A stretch of 64,000 bases of DNA from Treponema vincentii (GCF_018336815.1 NZ_CP050497.1:1054001-1118000); one strand, 5' to 3'; counted from the stretch's first letter, positions 35,369-44,066 are shown. Numbers and translations are program-made. Notes: generated by a model not told the origin, from the sequence alone.

Positions 35369-35459
35369 CTGTCCAAAAACTGTTACGCAATCCGCTTTAG
35401 CGGATATGACAAATCATTTCCTTACAGAAAAAGCCGATAGGCTTTCAGTTTTTGGACAG
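35369..35459 (+). repeat. Dispersed intergenic palindrome, copy 2
   Basis: Perfect 14-base arms CTGTCCAAAAACTG (35369-35382) and CAGTTTTTGGACAG (35446-35459) around TCCGCTTTAGCGGATATGACAA. The rest of the gap 35227-35629 holds a second short motif, CAAAAGTTGGTTACTTTTTG (35252-35271), with a relative near 50370, and no gene. Position just after the TRAP operon suggests a terminator or RNA-end role. Confidence 0.75.
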
Positions 35460-35629
35460 CCCTTGATGAATTTTTGAGTTGCCGCTGAGATGGCAACTCA
35501 AAAAGATTCAAATTATAACGAAGTTTGGTTATAAGGCAAAGGTGCATTCCAGATGAGAGAATTTTTACGTTAATTGTCGTCTGGAAGTTCCTGTTGTTTT
35601 GTGTGATATAAAACTGTATGGGGGAAAAA

Positions 35630-36307
35630 ATGGAATTAATTCCAAACCGATCATTGAGCAGCTTGTATGTATTTTTGGATTGTGCTTTTTTAGTATTACT
35701 CGCATTTTATTTTCTAAAGAGTAAGCGATATATTCCTCTTCTGGTTGGAATACTCGGGGGCTTACTCTATTTTGTAGTAGATTACGGCGGGTTTTATTGG
35801 TTGCTTGGAACACGAAAAGTGGTTGGGGCAAATCCTTTTTGGTTTTTGCTGTGGCTCAGTATGAGTTATGGGTTTACAAATATGGCGTGGATGTGGCTGT
35901 GGTTTGCCGAACCGAAAAATCGTTTGGAGTTTTCACTTTTGATTATCGTGTGGTGGTTTTCTGCGGCGGTTATCAGTAACGGGGCTGGGGCGTCATTCCC
36001 GATAATTACAATTCAGCGCGGAACTGGCGGGTATCATTGGATTATGGCGGTGTTTTTATTTGTCGGTTATGCGTGGTTGCTCATGAAAAATTTATCTGCT
36101 ACGCGCGACGATGAGCGAGTACCTCTTTGGAGCATTATATCAATCGGGCTTTTGGTGCAGTTTGCATGGGAATTTATTTTATTTATAACGGGTATCCGTA
36201 ATGCGGGGCTTCGTACTTTGGTTGTTAATTCGCTGATGGAAACCAATTTGGGTGCGCCATATATGTATTTGATTTACACAACAGTCTCAAAACGGATGCG
36301 GAAATAA
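35630..36307 (+). CDS. Hypothetical polytopic membrane protein
   Basis: A protein of 225 residues from the ATG at 35630, chosen because GGGGG lies five bases upstream; a Met four codons earlier has no site. About six or seven hydrophobic segments, rich in Trp and Gly: YVFLDCAFLVLLAFYFLKS, LLVGILGGLLYFVVDYGGFY, WLWFAEPK, LEFSLLIIVWWFSAAV. Acidic and aromatic residues within membrane segments suggest ligand or ion contact. No family is recognised. It is a lone gene. Confidence 0.65.
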   Translation: MELIPNRSLSSLYVFLDCAFLVLLAFYFLKSKRYIPLLVGILGGLLYFVVDYGGFYWLLGTRKVVGANPFWFLLWLSMSYGFTNMAWMWLWFAEPKNRLEFSLLIIVWWFSAAVISNGAGASFPIITIQRGTGGYHWIMAVFLFVGYAWLLMKNLSATRDDERVPLWSIISIGLLVQFAWEFILFITGIRNAGLRTLVVNSLMETNLGAPYMYLIYTTVSKRMRK

Positions 36308-36362
36308 ATGTGTGTTGCGCTGCGGCAGAGGTAAAAGTAACATTCGCGGGTTCGATAGTACC

Positions 36363-36479
36363 TACTCGATAGACGATATCAGCTTTATGATGAAGCCCAT
36401 TGATGTTCTTTGCAAATACAATGCAAAAAGTAAAAGATATATTGCATACTACAAAGCACTTTTTGGAGAGGCTCTTTAA
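36363..36479 (+). other. Orphan C-terminal reading frame
   Basis: A 38-codon open stretch without a start codon, ending KYNAKSKRYIAYYKALFGEAL and TAA. The composition is protein-like, but I recognise no family. It could be the tail of a deleted gene, and it is the only content of the 36308-36554 gap. Confidence 0.25.
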
Positions 36480-36554
36480 CTGAGTTATGATTTTAACAGC
36501 AGTCTGACTTTGTTACCGCAGGCGCACTGAAATGGCGCGGCTGAAGATACGCTT

Positions 36555-37547
36555 TTATTTTGCCCAGCCGGTCTTCCAATGCCAGAGCGGTTTTGACAGC
36601 GCGGAAGAAAAGGTTTGTACGCGGTTAAAGTCCGGGAGCCAGTCTAAGTCGCTTACCAATTCTTGATAAAAACCGTCGTCGATGGCTAATTCTTCAAGAA
36701 AGGTACGCAGTGTGATGTCTTCCGATTCGTCGAGCAGGCGGTTGGAAAAAGCATCGATTCGCCGCGCTTTCGGATTTGCCGTAATGGGGGTGTACTGTGT
36801 CATCAGTGAAAGGAGCGCCTTGCCTTTAAGGTTTTGAGCGAACCAACGGAGTACCGCTTGCGAGTCCTCTAATTTTCCCGGAAGCGCGAGATGCCGGACA
36901 ATAACGCCTGACAGCATTTTACCGAACGGATACCGCTCATCAGGCTGCGTAAGGTTGAGCGGCGAAAGCCGTGCCATTGTCTGGATTGCGGAGCATGCTT
37001 GTTCGGGATAATCCGGAGCGGCAAAAACGCGGCGGGAGGTTTCGGTATTGAGTGTTTTGAGGTCGGGCAGCCAGCCGTCGACGGTATCCGCAATCGATTC
37101 AAGCGCTTCCACCGTTTCATAAGCGGAGGAGTTCCACACAACGGGAATAGTTAAGCCGTGCCGCTTTGCTGCACGGAACCCTGCGCCCAAAGCCGGTATC
37201 GCATGGCTGCCCGTAACGATGTTGATGTTTTCTGCGCCTGCGTTTTGGAGTGTCAGGCATATTTCGATAAATCCCTGTTCCGTTACAGCACGTCCCATAC
37301 CTTCTTGCGAAATTTGAAAGTTTTGGCAAAAAACACAGCGGAGATTACAGCCGGTAAGGAATATCGTTCCCGAACCGCCCGCTCCGCTTACCGGAGGCTC
37401 TTCTCCAAAGTGTAACCCTGCCCATGCAATGCGCAGCTCCGCCGTTTCTCCGCAAAAGCCTCTCTCTCCGGCGTTCCTATTTACCCCGCAGCGTTTTGGA
37501 CAGGCGTTACAGTGTTCATAGTCGGCGCAGCAAAAATCCCGTATCAC
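36555..37547 (-). CDS. Radical SAM protein, PflA-like (COG1313)
   Basis: A 330-residue radical SAM enzyme of the pyruvate-formate-lyase-activase-like class. The N-terminal Cys-rich stretch CNACPKRCGVNRNAG comes first. Then IFLTGCNLRCVFCQNFQISQ holds the SAM cluster Cys triad, followed by ENINIVTGSHAIPAL. Substrate unknown; members are often glycyl-radical-enzyme activases or of orphan function, and no glycyl radical enzyme is nearby. The start is GTG at 37545-37547 with AGGAACGG upstream, 11 bases after the end of the preceding gene. Confidence 0.88.
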   Translation of the reverse strand: MIRDFCCADYEHCNACPKRCGVNRNAGERGFCGETAELRIAWAGLHFGEEPPVSGAGGSGTIFLTGCNLRCVFCQNFQISQEGMGRAVTEQGFIEICLTLQNAGAENINIVTGSHAIPALGAGFRAAKRHGLTIPVVWNSSAYETVEALESIADTVDGWLPDLKTLNTETSRRVFAAPDYPEQACSAIQTMARLSPLNLTQPDERYPFGKMLSGVIVRHLALPGKLEDSQAVLRWFAQNLKGKALLSLMTQYTPITANPKARRIDAFSNRLLDESEDITLRTFLEELAIDDGFYQELVSDLDWLPDFNRVQTFSSALSKPLWHWKTGWAK

Positions 37548-37558
37548 AAATACCGTTC

Positions 37559-37933
37559 CTATTTAAGCTTATTCCGTTCAACCATAACGCTCATAATTGC
37601 GCTTACGGTGTGCATATCGAGTGTTTCCGCCGCCGCCGAAACAATTGTGTGCAGTTCTTCCCAATCTTCATCGGAAAAATCCATATCGCTGCCGAAGCTG
37701 CCGTCAAAAAGCGAAAAGACGGTGTAGAACCAGTTGACGGCATCTTCTCTTGTATCTTTCAGATGTGTGCGTAACCAGTATTCAGCCGAATCTTCCGCTA
37801 ATGGGAGAAGGTTTTTATCGTAACTGCGGATTGTTTGAACAAAAAACGAACTCAGCTCTTGCCGGAATGTAGGATCAGGTAATTTTTCCGTTCGCCGCCG
37901 TGCATCGCTATAAAATTTTTCGAGGATATTCAT
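37559..37933 (-). CDS. Hypothetical protein
   Basis: A 124-residue acidic, helical protein (MNILEKFYSDARRRTEKLPD, SFFVQTIRSYDKNLLPLAED, FSDEDWEELHTIVSAAAETL). No signal peptide or membrane span, and no family is recognised. It is the first of a two-gene unit with the radical SAM protein, 11 bases apart. ATG at 37931-37933 with AAGGATG... on the opposite reading obscured; the ribosome site is weak. Confidence 0.6.
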   Translation of the reverse strand: MNILEKFYSDARRRTEKLPDPTFRQELSSFFVQTIRSYDKNLLPLAEDSAEYWLRTHLKDTREDAVNWFYTVFSLFDGSFGSDMDFSDEDWEELHTIVSAAAETLDMHTVSAIMSVMVERNKLK

Positions 37934-37979
37934 AAGGATGTTACTATAAGAAAAAGAGACCTAAAAAGCAAGCGCCGTT

Positions 37980-38214
37980 TGCGGAGGGTTTAATACCCGC
38001 CGTTCATCTACCGCCACGGACGGCGGTTATTCCGAACAGTAGCAATGTTGTGGCAGAGCCACAACTTGCAGTCAACACTATACACGGATGTATAGTGTTG
38101 ACGAACGCTCTGCGTCGTAGCAAAGGGTATTAAAGCCGACTGCAACCACCTTATGAGAACACACAGTGCGAAACGTTGAGCACTGTGTCCGACGCTCGCG
38201 TCGGGGTTGTTGAT
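37980..38214 (+). repeat. Palindromic element, expanded intergenic copy 2
   Basis: It shares its ends and core with the in-gene copy at 18.04 kb: GCGGAGGGTTTAATACCC at the start, then ACGCTCTGCGTCGTA, GGGTATTAAAGCCGACTGC, and the CGACGCTCGCGTCGGGG hairpin at the end. It carries two extra inserts made of hairpins. The first holds ACCGCC-acggac-GGCGGT, TTGTGGC-aga-GCCACAA and a perfect 14-bp stem at 38071-38102. The second is ACACAGTGC/GCACTGTGT at 38161-38188. It lies directly 3' of the xerC-like gene. Confidence 0.8.
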
Positions 38215-38222
38215 TTCTCCAA

Positions 38223-39116
38223 CTATTTCTCAAAAAATTTGCGGTGGTAGGATTCCAAATCCTTGTCTTCGATATGGGTGTAAATTTGCGTAGTAGCGAT
38301 GCTCGCATGACCGAGGAGACATTGTACAGAGCGGAGGTCGGCGCCGCCTGCGAGCAGATGGGTTGCATACGAATGGCGGAGTGTGTGGATTTTTGTGGTA
38401 ACGCCGCTGAGTTGTTCGATTTCCTGCAAGCGTTTCCAAATACCCTTACGGGTAAGCCGTTCGCCGTGGTGATTTAGGAATACGGCTCCTGTCGTTTCGG
38501 TGTTTTCGCGATGCGCCGGTTTTAAAAGAAGCGGACGGGCTGTTTTTAAATAGACGCTTAGCCGCGCTTCCGCCTGCGCCCCAAAGGGGATGATGCGCTC
38601 CTTTCCGCCCTTGCCGTGAACTTTCAGCAGCTGCTCGTTAAAAAAAACATCCTCCAGTGAAAGCGTTACCGCTTCGCTTACGCGCAGCCCCGCCGAGTAG
38701 ATAAGCTCAAACAGGGCGCGGTCGCGGATACCGTTCGGCGTATCCAGCGGGATGGCTGCCAAAAGTTTGTCTACTTCATCAGGGGCGAGCGCCCGCGGCA
38801 AGTTTTTTTCGCGGCGGGGGCTTTCCAGCTGCTCTGCAGGATTATCGGCGCGGACGTTTTCCAGCTGCAAAAAGCGATAAAAGGAGCGGAGCGCCGCCTG
38901 ATCTTTTGCAAGCGTTCTCCCCGTTACCCCTTCTTTCGCCCGCACAAGGAGAAAGCCGATGCAATCGTCTTGAGACGCATCTTCGATAAGGCGCTCATCC
39001 CCAAGCTGCTGCTGAAAGAGGCGCAGTGTATTGAGATATGTTTTTGCAGTAAGCTGCGCCCGCGCCTCCGCCGAGATTAAATACCCGTAAAATGCCCGTA
39101 ATTGTATTTCTGTCAT
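38223..39116 (-). CDS. xerC: Tyrosine recombinase XerC/XerD
   Basis: A 297-residue site-specific tyrosine recombinase that resolves chromosome dimers at dif-like sites during division. It has an N-terminal SAM-like core-binding domain (YLNTLRLFQQQLGDERLIED) and a catalytic domain with the Arg in GLRVSEAVTLS, the Lys in VHGKGGKERIIPFG, HTLRHSYATHLL, LLGHASIATTQIY and the Tyr nucleophile in that last motif. Proximity to ftsZ fits a housekeeping role. It is flanked on both sides by hairpin elements in opposite orientation, so mobility is also conceivable. XerC versus XerD cannot be settled from one copy. Confidence 0.9.
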   Translation of the reverse strand: MTEIQLRAFYGYLISAEARAQLTAKTYLNTLRLFQQQLGDERLIEDASQDDCIGFLLVRAKEGVTGRTLAKDQAALRSFYRFLQLENVRADNPAEQLESPRREKNLPRALAPDEVDKLLAAIPLDTPNGIRDRALFELIYSAGLRVSEAVTLSLEDVFFNEQLLKVHGKGGKERIIPFGAQAEARLSVYLKTARPLLLKPAHRENTETTGAVFLNHHGERLTRKGIWKRLQEIEQLSGVTTKIHTLRHSYATHLLAGGADLRSVQCLLGHASIATTQIYTHIEDKDLESYHRKFFEK

Positions 39117-39128
39117 CGTAGTTTACTC

Positions 39129-39318
39129 AGAATAAGCACCACAAACGTTGTTTGAATCTCCCCGCAAAATAATTGAGGTCGTTCAACCAGAGTTGAACCT
39201 CTTCGCGGTTCAAATGGTCTCACGGCCTCAATTATTTTGCGATTGTGATTAATTCATCTGGTGTGCTTATTCTTCTTTTAAAATAAATTGTGCGAAATTT
39301 TATCCAAAATTTCGCACA
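39129..39318 (+). other. Covarying multi-stem element, copy A (candidate structured RNA)
   Basis: P1 is AGAATAAGCACCA (39129-39141) with TGGTGTGCTTATTCT (39259-39273). P2 is the hairpin CAAAC-gtt-GTTTG. P3 is CGCAAAATAATTGAGG with CCTCAATTATTTTGCG. Inside P3, the conserved TCAACCAGAGTT and TCAAATGGTCTC flank P4 (GAACC/GGTTC). A 13-bp hairpin TGTGCGAAATTTT/AAAATTTCGCACA follows at 39289-39318. Copy B at 59.0 kb has the same plan with different but pairing stems. No reading frame. It could be RNA or a DNA-folding recombination site; it lies just upstream of xerC. Confidence 0.6.
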
Positions 39319-39330
39319 AAAGGACTGTAA

Positions 39331-39405
39331 TCAACAACCTCGATGCAGAGCGTCGAGATATTAAGCCCTCATACGACTAAAGGTGGTCATAACTTTTGCA
39401 CCTAG
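39331..39405 (-). repeat. Degenerate inverted remnant of the palindromic element (copy 3)
   Basis: Read on the minus strand, this segment has the tail GACGCTCTGCATCGAGGTTG and TTGA of the element seen at 18.04 and 37.98 kb, with the nearby GGGCTTAATATC counterpart of its TTTAATACCC block. It is diverged and incomplete. Its orientation is opposite to copy 2, so the two bracket the xerC-like gene and element A. Confidence 0.45.
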
Positions 39406-39413
39406 TCTTTCCG

Positions 39414-39545
39414 TTAGCCTTTTAAAAATAGGTGGAGCAGATGCTAGGAGCTAGCCGAAATAAAACGGAGGCGTATCGGGTATACGGTGAGTATTTATTT
39501 CGGCGTAGCGACAACGCAGATGCCCGCATATTTTTAAAAGGAGCT
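39414..39545. other. Nested hairpin block downstream of ftsZ
   Basis: The outer arms CCTTTTAAAAATA (39418-39430) and TATTTTTAAAAGG (39529-39541) pair over 13 bp and extend past a one-base bulge. Inside are GCTAGCCGAAATAAA (39450-39464) with TTTATTTCGGCGTAGC (39494-39509), and at the tip CGTAT/ATACG. The block ends on the ftsZ stop codon region. It could terminate the division operon transcript, but three stacked stems are more than a terminator needs. Confidence 0.55.
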
Positions 39546-40833
39546 ACCTTTTATTTCGTATATACGCCGGCACATCCAAATCGGTATTGGCGCCGGGAAG
39601 CTGTACGCGGATAGGCTGCCGCGGGGCTTCGGTCATTTCCGGTTGTTGTTGAGGCGGCGGAGGCATAGCAGGTATGCTTGCATTCCGCGGGCCGAGGCCG
39701 GGTAGGGTAGGCTGTTGCGGTGTTTGCAGCTTTGCCCATTCGCTTGCCGAAATAAAATCGTTTTGTAAAAATGACGTATGAAGCGGTTCACTCTGAACGC
39801 TTGTTCCAGCCGGTTGTCCCGGTTGCTGTATTATACTCTGAATCGGATCCGCATCGGTAGGAAAGCCCGTTGCGATGACCGTTACGGTGATTTTGTCTTT
39901 CATGGCTTCGTCGGTTTCATCGATGGTAATGCCGTGAATGGTTTCAACATCGGGATGGGCGTTCGCGGTAACGATTTCCATAATATCGTTGACTTCCACC
40001 GTAGAAGGCATCTCCGCTGCGTAGATATTAACCAGTATGTGTGTTGCTCCTTCTATGTGGGAATCTTCCAAAAGTGGATTGTTGATGGCATTCGTTGCTG
40101 CGTCAACCGCGCGGTTTTCTCCCGATCCGGTACCGACGCCCATTAACGCATCGCCTTGCCCTGCCATCGTGGAACGCACATCCGCAAAATCGATATTGAC
40201 CAATCCGTTCTTTGTAATGATATCCGCAATGCCCTGCACGGCACGGCGCAACACATCGTCCGCCATAACGAAAGCATCCTTTATCGTCTGTTTGCTGTCT
40301 ACCATATTTAATAAATGCTGATTGGGAATAACGACCAGCGTATCGACGTTTTGCCTGAGTTTTTCAATCCCCGCTTCGGCGGTGCGCATTTTTGCACGTC
40401 CTTCAAAACTGAATGGTTTGGTAACGACGCCGACTGTTAAGGCTCCCTGGTCACGGGCTATCTTTGCGATGACCGGTGCGGAACCCGTGCCAGTGCCGCC
40501 TCCCATACCGGCAGTGATAAAGACCATGTGCGCTCCGCGGACGGCATTCGCAATAATTTCGGTGTCTTCCATAGCGGCTTTTTCGCCGACTTCCGGTTTG
40601 CCTCCCGCGCCGAGTCCTCCGGTCAACTTTGAACCTATCACCAATTTCATCGGCGCCTTTGAATAATTGAGCGCCTGTACATCGGTGTTCGCTACGATAA
40701 AATCGACGTACCGGATATTGCACTCCAACATTCTATTAACCGCATTCGAACCGCCTCCGCCGGCGCCGATTACCTTAATAACGGTAGGATTGACCGGTAA
40801 CAGTTCATTTTGCTGCATCACTTGATAATCCAT
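39544..40833 (-). CDS. ftsZ: Cell division protein FtsZ
   Basis: Tubulin-like GTPase that forms the division ring. From the ATG at 40831-40833 ([20 protein letters not shown]), with GGGAGGG upstream; a longer in-frame start would overlap ftsA. Visible are [23 protein letters not shown], the GTP tubulin signature [13 protein letters not shown] and the T7-loop region with [12 protein letters not shown] Pro/Gln-rich linker follows (about residues 335-410), and the C-terminal peptide [11 protein letters not shown] binds FtsA. At 429 residues it is typical. Last gene of the division cluster. Confidence 0.97.
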   Translation of the reverse strand: MDYQVMQQNELLPVNPTVIKVIGAGGGGSNAVNRMLECNIRYVDFIVANTDVQALNYSKAPMKLVIGSKLTGGLGAGGKPEVGEKAAMEDTEIIANAVRGAHMVFITAGMGGGTGTGSAPVIAKIARDQGALTVGVVTKPFSFEGRAKMRTAEAGIEKLRQNVDTLVVIPNQHLLNMVDSKQTIKDAFVMADDVLRRAVQGIADIITKNGLVNIDFADVRSTMAGQGDALMGVGTGSGENRAVDAATNAINNPLLEDSHIEGATHILVNIYAAEMPSTVEVNDIMEIVTANAHPDVETIHGITIDETDEAMKDKITVTVIATGFPTDADPIQSIIQQPGQPAGTSVQSEPLHTSFLQNDFISASEWAKLQTPQQPTLPGLGPRNASIPAMPPPPQQQPEMTEAPRQPIRVQLPGANTDLDVPAYIRNKR

Positions 40834-40856
40834 ATATATTCCCTCCCCCTTGCTGG

Positions 40857-42098
40857 TTAAAATAAATTTTTCCAAAAGTTTTTGAGTTTACCGACAATTT
40901 TACCCTGCTCGGCTTCTGTTTTTTTTGTTTCCTCACCGGATGCCGCCCGCTGTTTGTACTGCGATAAAATCAGTCCGAGTACGGCCGCAAATTCGGGGCT
41001 TCGGTATTCTCCGGTAAGCCCGCCGAAAGTTCCCGGAATCCCGAGCCGTACTGCAGGCGTGCCGAAGATTTCGGAAGCAAGTTCCGTAGCGCCCGGCATC
41101 AGAGAGCCGCCGCCGCAGAGGATCACATTGCCTGCGAATCGGTTGGACGCTGTCGCCGGTGCGATTTTATCTTTTGCCATCGTAAAAATTTCCGCCATTC
41201 GGGCTTGCAGAATATCGCATATATCCGCTCTTTCAATCTGTATCGGCGCTCGTCCGCCCGGAGCGGAAATCAGTACGGATTTATTATCTTCCAAAAGCGG
41301 CTGCCAGCAGCATCCGTCGGTTATTTTAACCTTTTCGGCGGTTTCGGTCGAAAGCCCTTTCACAATCGCCAAATCATTTGTCGCATGGCCGCCGCCTACC
41401 GGCAACACGGTCGTAAGCACCGGCGCTCCGCCCGACATCACCACAATATCGGTGGTGCCTCCTCCAATATCGATAAGCACCGAGCCGAGTTCCTGTTCTT
41501 CCTGCGTCATAACGGATTCTACGGCGGCCAAACCGTGATACATCGGTGCATCAACTTGTAAATTAGCGCGCTTCACGCAATCGACGATATTTTTGATGCA
41601 GGTAACCGATCCGGTGATAATATGCACTTCGGCTTCAATGCGGACACCGATGACGTTATGCGGATCCGCGATGCCGCGCTGGTCGTCAACGATATACGAT
41701 TGGGGGATAACGTGCATGACGCGCCTATCCATCGGGATAACGACTGCTCTTGCAGCTTCTATAACGCGGTCGATGTCCTGTTGGTCTATTTCGCGGTTCC
41801 CTTTTCCTTTATCGGTAACGGCAACAATACCGCGGGAATTAATTCCTTCAATGTGGGTGCCGCCGATTCCCGTAATGCAGTGGGTAATTTCCACGCCGGA
41901 CATCATCTCCGCGGCTTCCACCGCTTCATGGATTCCCTGTACGGTCTTTTCGATATTGACGACGGTTCCTTTCCGTAAGCCTTCGGAAATGCCGGTGCCC
42001 ACGCCGATAATTTGTAAAACGCCTGTTTCCAGTTTTTCGGCAACAACGGCTCTGATTGCGCTGGTACCTATATCCAATCCGACTATGATATCACTCAT
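40857..42098 (-). CDS. ftsA: Cell division protein FtsA
   Basis: Actin-like ATPase that ties FtsZ filaments to the membrane. Hallmarks are [16 protein letters not shown] at the N-terminus, the 1C domain with [27 protein letters not shown], and [18 protein letters not shown]. The C-terminal [13 protein letters not shown] is the amphipathic membrane-binding helix. I start at the ATG 42096-42098, with GAGGTGAAG upstream; a GTG three codons earlier is less well placed. The start overlaps the ftsQ stop. Only 23 bases separate it from the ftsZ start. Confidence 0.96.
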   Translation of the reverse strand: MSDIIVGLDIGTSAIRAVVAEKLETGVLQIIGVGTGISEGLRKGTVVNIEKTVQGIHEAVEAAEMMSGVEITHCITGIGGTHIEGINSRGIVAVTDKGKGNREIDQQDIDRVIEAARAVVIPMDRRVMHVIPQSYIVDDQRGIADPHNVIGVRIEAEVHIITGSVTCIKNIVDCVKRANLQVDAPMYHGLAAVESVMTQEEQELGSVLIDIGGGTTDIVVMSGGAPVLTTVLPVGGGHATNDLAIVKGLSTETAEKVKITDGCCWQPLLEDNKSVLISAPGGRAPIQIERADICDILQARMAEIFTMAKDKIAPATASNRFAGNVILCGGGSLMPGATELASEIFGTPAVRLGIPGTFGGLTGEYRSPEFAAVLGLILSQYKQRAASGEETKKTEAEQGKIVGKLKNFWKNLF

Positions 42099-42930
42099 CG
42101 GCTTCACCTCTTAACCGGTAGGAAGCGGTTCCCGCCCGTACATCCAACTCCTCAATCTTTGCACTCAGATCAAGATCTCGTATAACATCCAATGTCAATA
42201 TCATATACTGCAATCGCTCCTCATTCAATGTACTGTCGGTACGTACCTTAACCGGTGTTTGTACCGGATAGAGAATGAGGTCGAATCCGCCGTATTTTTT
42301 TTGTTCAATCTTCATTTCGGAGATTTCGCTGAGTAAGGCCGGATTTTTTTTCTGCAAAAGATCCAGTTGTTTAAATAATGGCACAAGCTGTTTGTGTACC
42401 TTCATTCCCGCTCGTATAGTCTGAAAAGAAAGGCCGCTGATAACAGGCAGTGTTTGAGTATCTTTCTTTGAAGTGACTTTGAACACCGTTCCCGTTTTGT
42501 CTATTTCCATCGGAATTGTACGTCCGCCGACTGTCGCGAGCAATACGCCGACCGGCTTTCGTTCGATTATTTCAATCAACACCTTGTCCGGATATTTTTT
42601 GACTACGCGTGCTTCCGCAACGAGCGGATAGCTTGCAATCCGATGCAATAGCACATCTTTATCGATCTTTCCCCATTTTTCCGTTCCGGTCAGGCCGGAT
42701 GCCTTTTTCAAATCCGCTTCGAGAATGGTGTCGATTCCCGAAATCCGTATCTTTGCCGTCGAATTAAACGGTACGATAAAAAGATAATATACTAAGTCGC
42801 CTACCAAAAACAACAGCATCGCTAAAATAATGATTTTAAGGAGCTGCTTTCCTTTTGTTTTTTTTACGGTTTGAGGTAATTGACGCGATTCGGTGTATGC
42901 GTGGTTTTGTAAACCGATAATATCAGACAT
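42091..42930 (-). CDS. ftsQ: Cell division protein FtsQ/DivIB
   Basis: Bitopic division protein: a cytoplasmic N-terminus with KKTKGKQLLK, one membrane helix (IIILAMLLFLVGDLVYYLFI, near residue 40) and a periplasmic POTRA domain beginning STAKIRISGIDTILEADLKK. Then the FtsQ domain with SYPLVAEARVVKKYPDKVLI follows. The start is the ATG at 42928-42930, with AGGAG upstream and one base shared with the ftsW stop. It links FtsZ/FtsA to septal peptidoglycan synthesis. At 279 residues it is normal. Confidence 0.9.
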   Translation of the reverse strand: MSDIIGLQNHAYTESRQLPQTVKKTKGKQLLKIIILAMLLFLVGDLVYYLFIVPFNSTAKIRISGIDTILEADLKKASGLTGTEKWGKIDKDVLLHRIASYPLVAEARVVKKYPDKVLIEIIERKPVGVLLATVGGRTIPMEIDKTGTVFKVTSKKDTQTLPVISGLSFQTIRAGMKVHKQLVPLFKQLDLLQKKNPALLSEISEMKIEQKKYGGFDLILYPVQTPVKVRTDSTLNEERLQYMILTLDVIRDLDLSAKIEELDVRAGTASYRLRGEADE

Positions 42931-44066
42931 TATGAAGCGCTCCTTTTTGAATAACTTGAAACATTGATAATCAGTCCGCATAGGCAAAGACTGGTAATAA
43001 GCGAAGATCCTCCGAATGAGAAAAAAGGGAGAGGAATACCGGTTGCGGGTAGCAGGCGGACAACGACTCCTAAGTTTAAAAAAGATTGAAGAACGATTGA
43101 GGTGGCGGCGCCGAATGCGACATAGCAGCCGAATCGATTTTTACAGGAAAAGGCAATCAGATAGGCTACCGCAGTAAATGCAAGCAAGAGTGCAAGATAA
43201 CCGCATACTCCCAAAAAGCCCATCTCTTCGGCCCATGCGACAAAAATAAAATCGGAATATATTTCGGGAACGCTCGAAATTTTATGGATGCCATTCCCTA
43301 TTCCCGTACCGTACAAACCGCTGCTTGCAAGCGCTTCGAGGGCTGCATTAATTTGATAGCCCGTGTCGAGCGGATCGCTATCGGGGGAGATAAAGGAGAG
43401 TACACGTTTCATCCGATAGGTTGAAGTAACAACCATGAGAACTGCGCAGGGGATGGTAACAATCAATCCTTTGAGGAACCAGAGCAGCGGCCCTCCTGCC
43501 GCAAAAAACATGACCATAAAGATGAGCATTAAAAAAATTGCACTCGAAAAATCGTTTTCAAGGTATATCAGCAATACGAATACCGACGTAATAAAAAAAG
43601 GCGGCAATATGGAAATTAAGGGCGCATCCAGTTGATCCGCTTTTTTATCAAAGAAGTTTGCAAGAAAGATAATGAGCAAAAGCTTGATAAATTCTGACGG
43701 CTGCAAGCTAAAACCGCCGATGGAAATCCAGCGGTTAGCGCCGTTCCGCGGCGAAGCGATGCCCGGAATAAAGGGAAGTAAGAGGAGGATAACGCCTGCT
43801 ATCAAGAGATAGGGGAGCAGTTTTCGTAAACGGTCAAAACTGAAGAACGAAAAGAAAATAAGGCCGATGCAGCCTATAAGGAGATTGCGAAATTGCCGGA
43901 CAAGGAAATAAGAAGAATCATCGAAAAAACGTTCGGCGTAATGCAAGGAACCCGAATAGAGCACAGCGAGGCCGATTCCAACCATGATGAGCACGAGCAG
44001 GATAAACGTGAAGCTGTACCGGTCGCGGTTGATGTTCTTTTCAACAGTGATAGTGTGCTGCATCAT
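42930..44066 (-). CDS. ftsW: SEDS peptidoglycan glycosyltransferase FtsW
   Basis: Septal peptidoglycan polymerase with ten membrane helices over 378 residues. Visible motifs are NGANRWISIGGFSLQPSEFIK, the lipid-II site region, then AAFGAATSIVLQSFLNLGVV and PLPFFSFGGSSLI, all diagnostic of FtsW/RodA; position among division genes favours FtsW. AAGGAG precedes tandem ATGs. The start overlaps the murF stop. No septal transpeptidase gene (ftsI) is present in the cluster, so FtsW's partner must be encoded elsewhere. Confidence 0.95.
   Translation of the reverse strand: MMQHTITVEKNINRDRYSFTFILLVLIMVGIGLAVLYSGSLHYAERFFDDSSYFLVRQFRNLLIGCIGLIFFSFFSFDRLRKLLPYLLIAGVILLLLPFIPGIASPRNGANRWISIGGFSLQPSEFIKLLLIIFLANFFDKKADQLDAPLISILPPFFITSVFVLLIYLENDFSSAIFLMLIFMVMFFAAGGPLLWFLKGLIVTIPCAVLMVVTSTYRMKRVLSFISPDSDPLDTGYQINAALEALASSGLYGTGIGNGIHKISSVPEIYSDFIFVAWAEEMGFLGVCGYLALLLAFTAVAYLIAFSCKNRFGCYVAFGAATSIVLQSFLNLGVVVRLLPATGIPLPFFSFGGSSLITSLCLCGLIINVSSYSKRSAS

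Noticed and set aside
39129..39318. Integron attC site
   Set aside because: It is longer than attC sites, and I see no core GTTRRRY/RYYYAAC pair in the expected positions and no gene cassette array; some folded-DNA recombination role is still open.
39129..39318. Plain transcription terminators only
   Set aside because: The 3' hairpin could terminate, but P1 to P4 with conserved loops and compensating changes are not needed for termination.
40322..42114. Long plus-strand frames opposite ftsZ and ftsA
   Set aside because: Antisense shadows rich in Ser, Pro and Arg; the minus-strand genes carry all conserved motifs.
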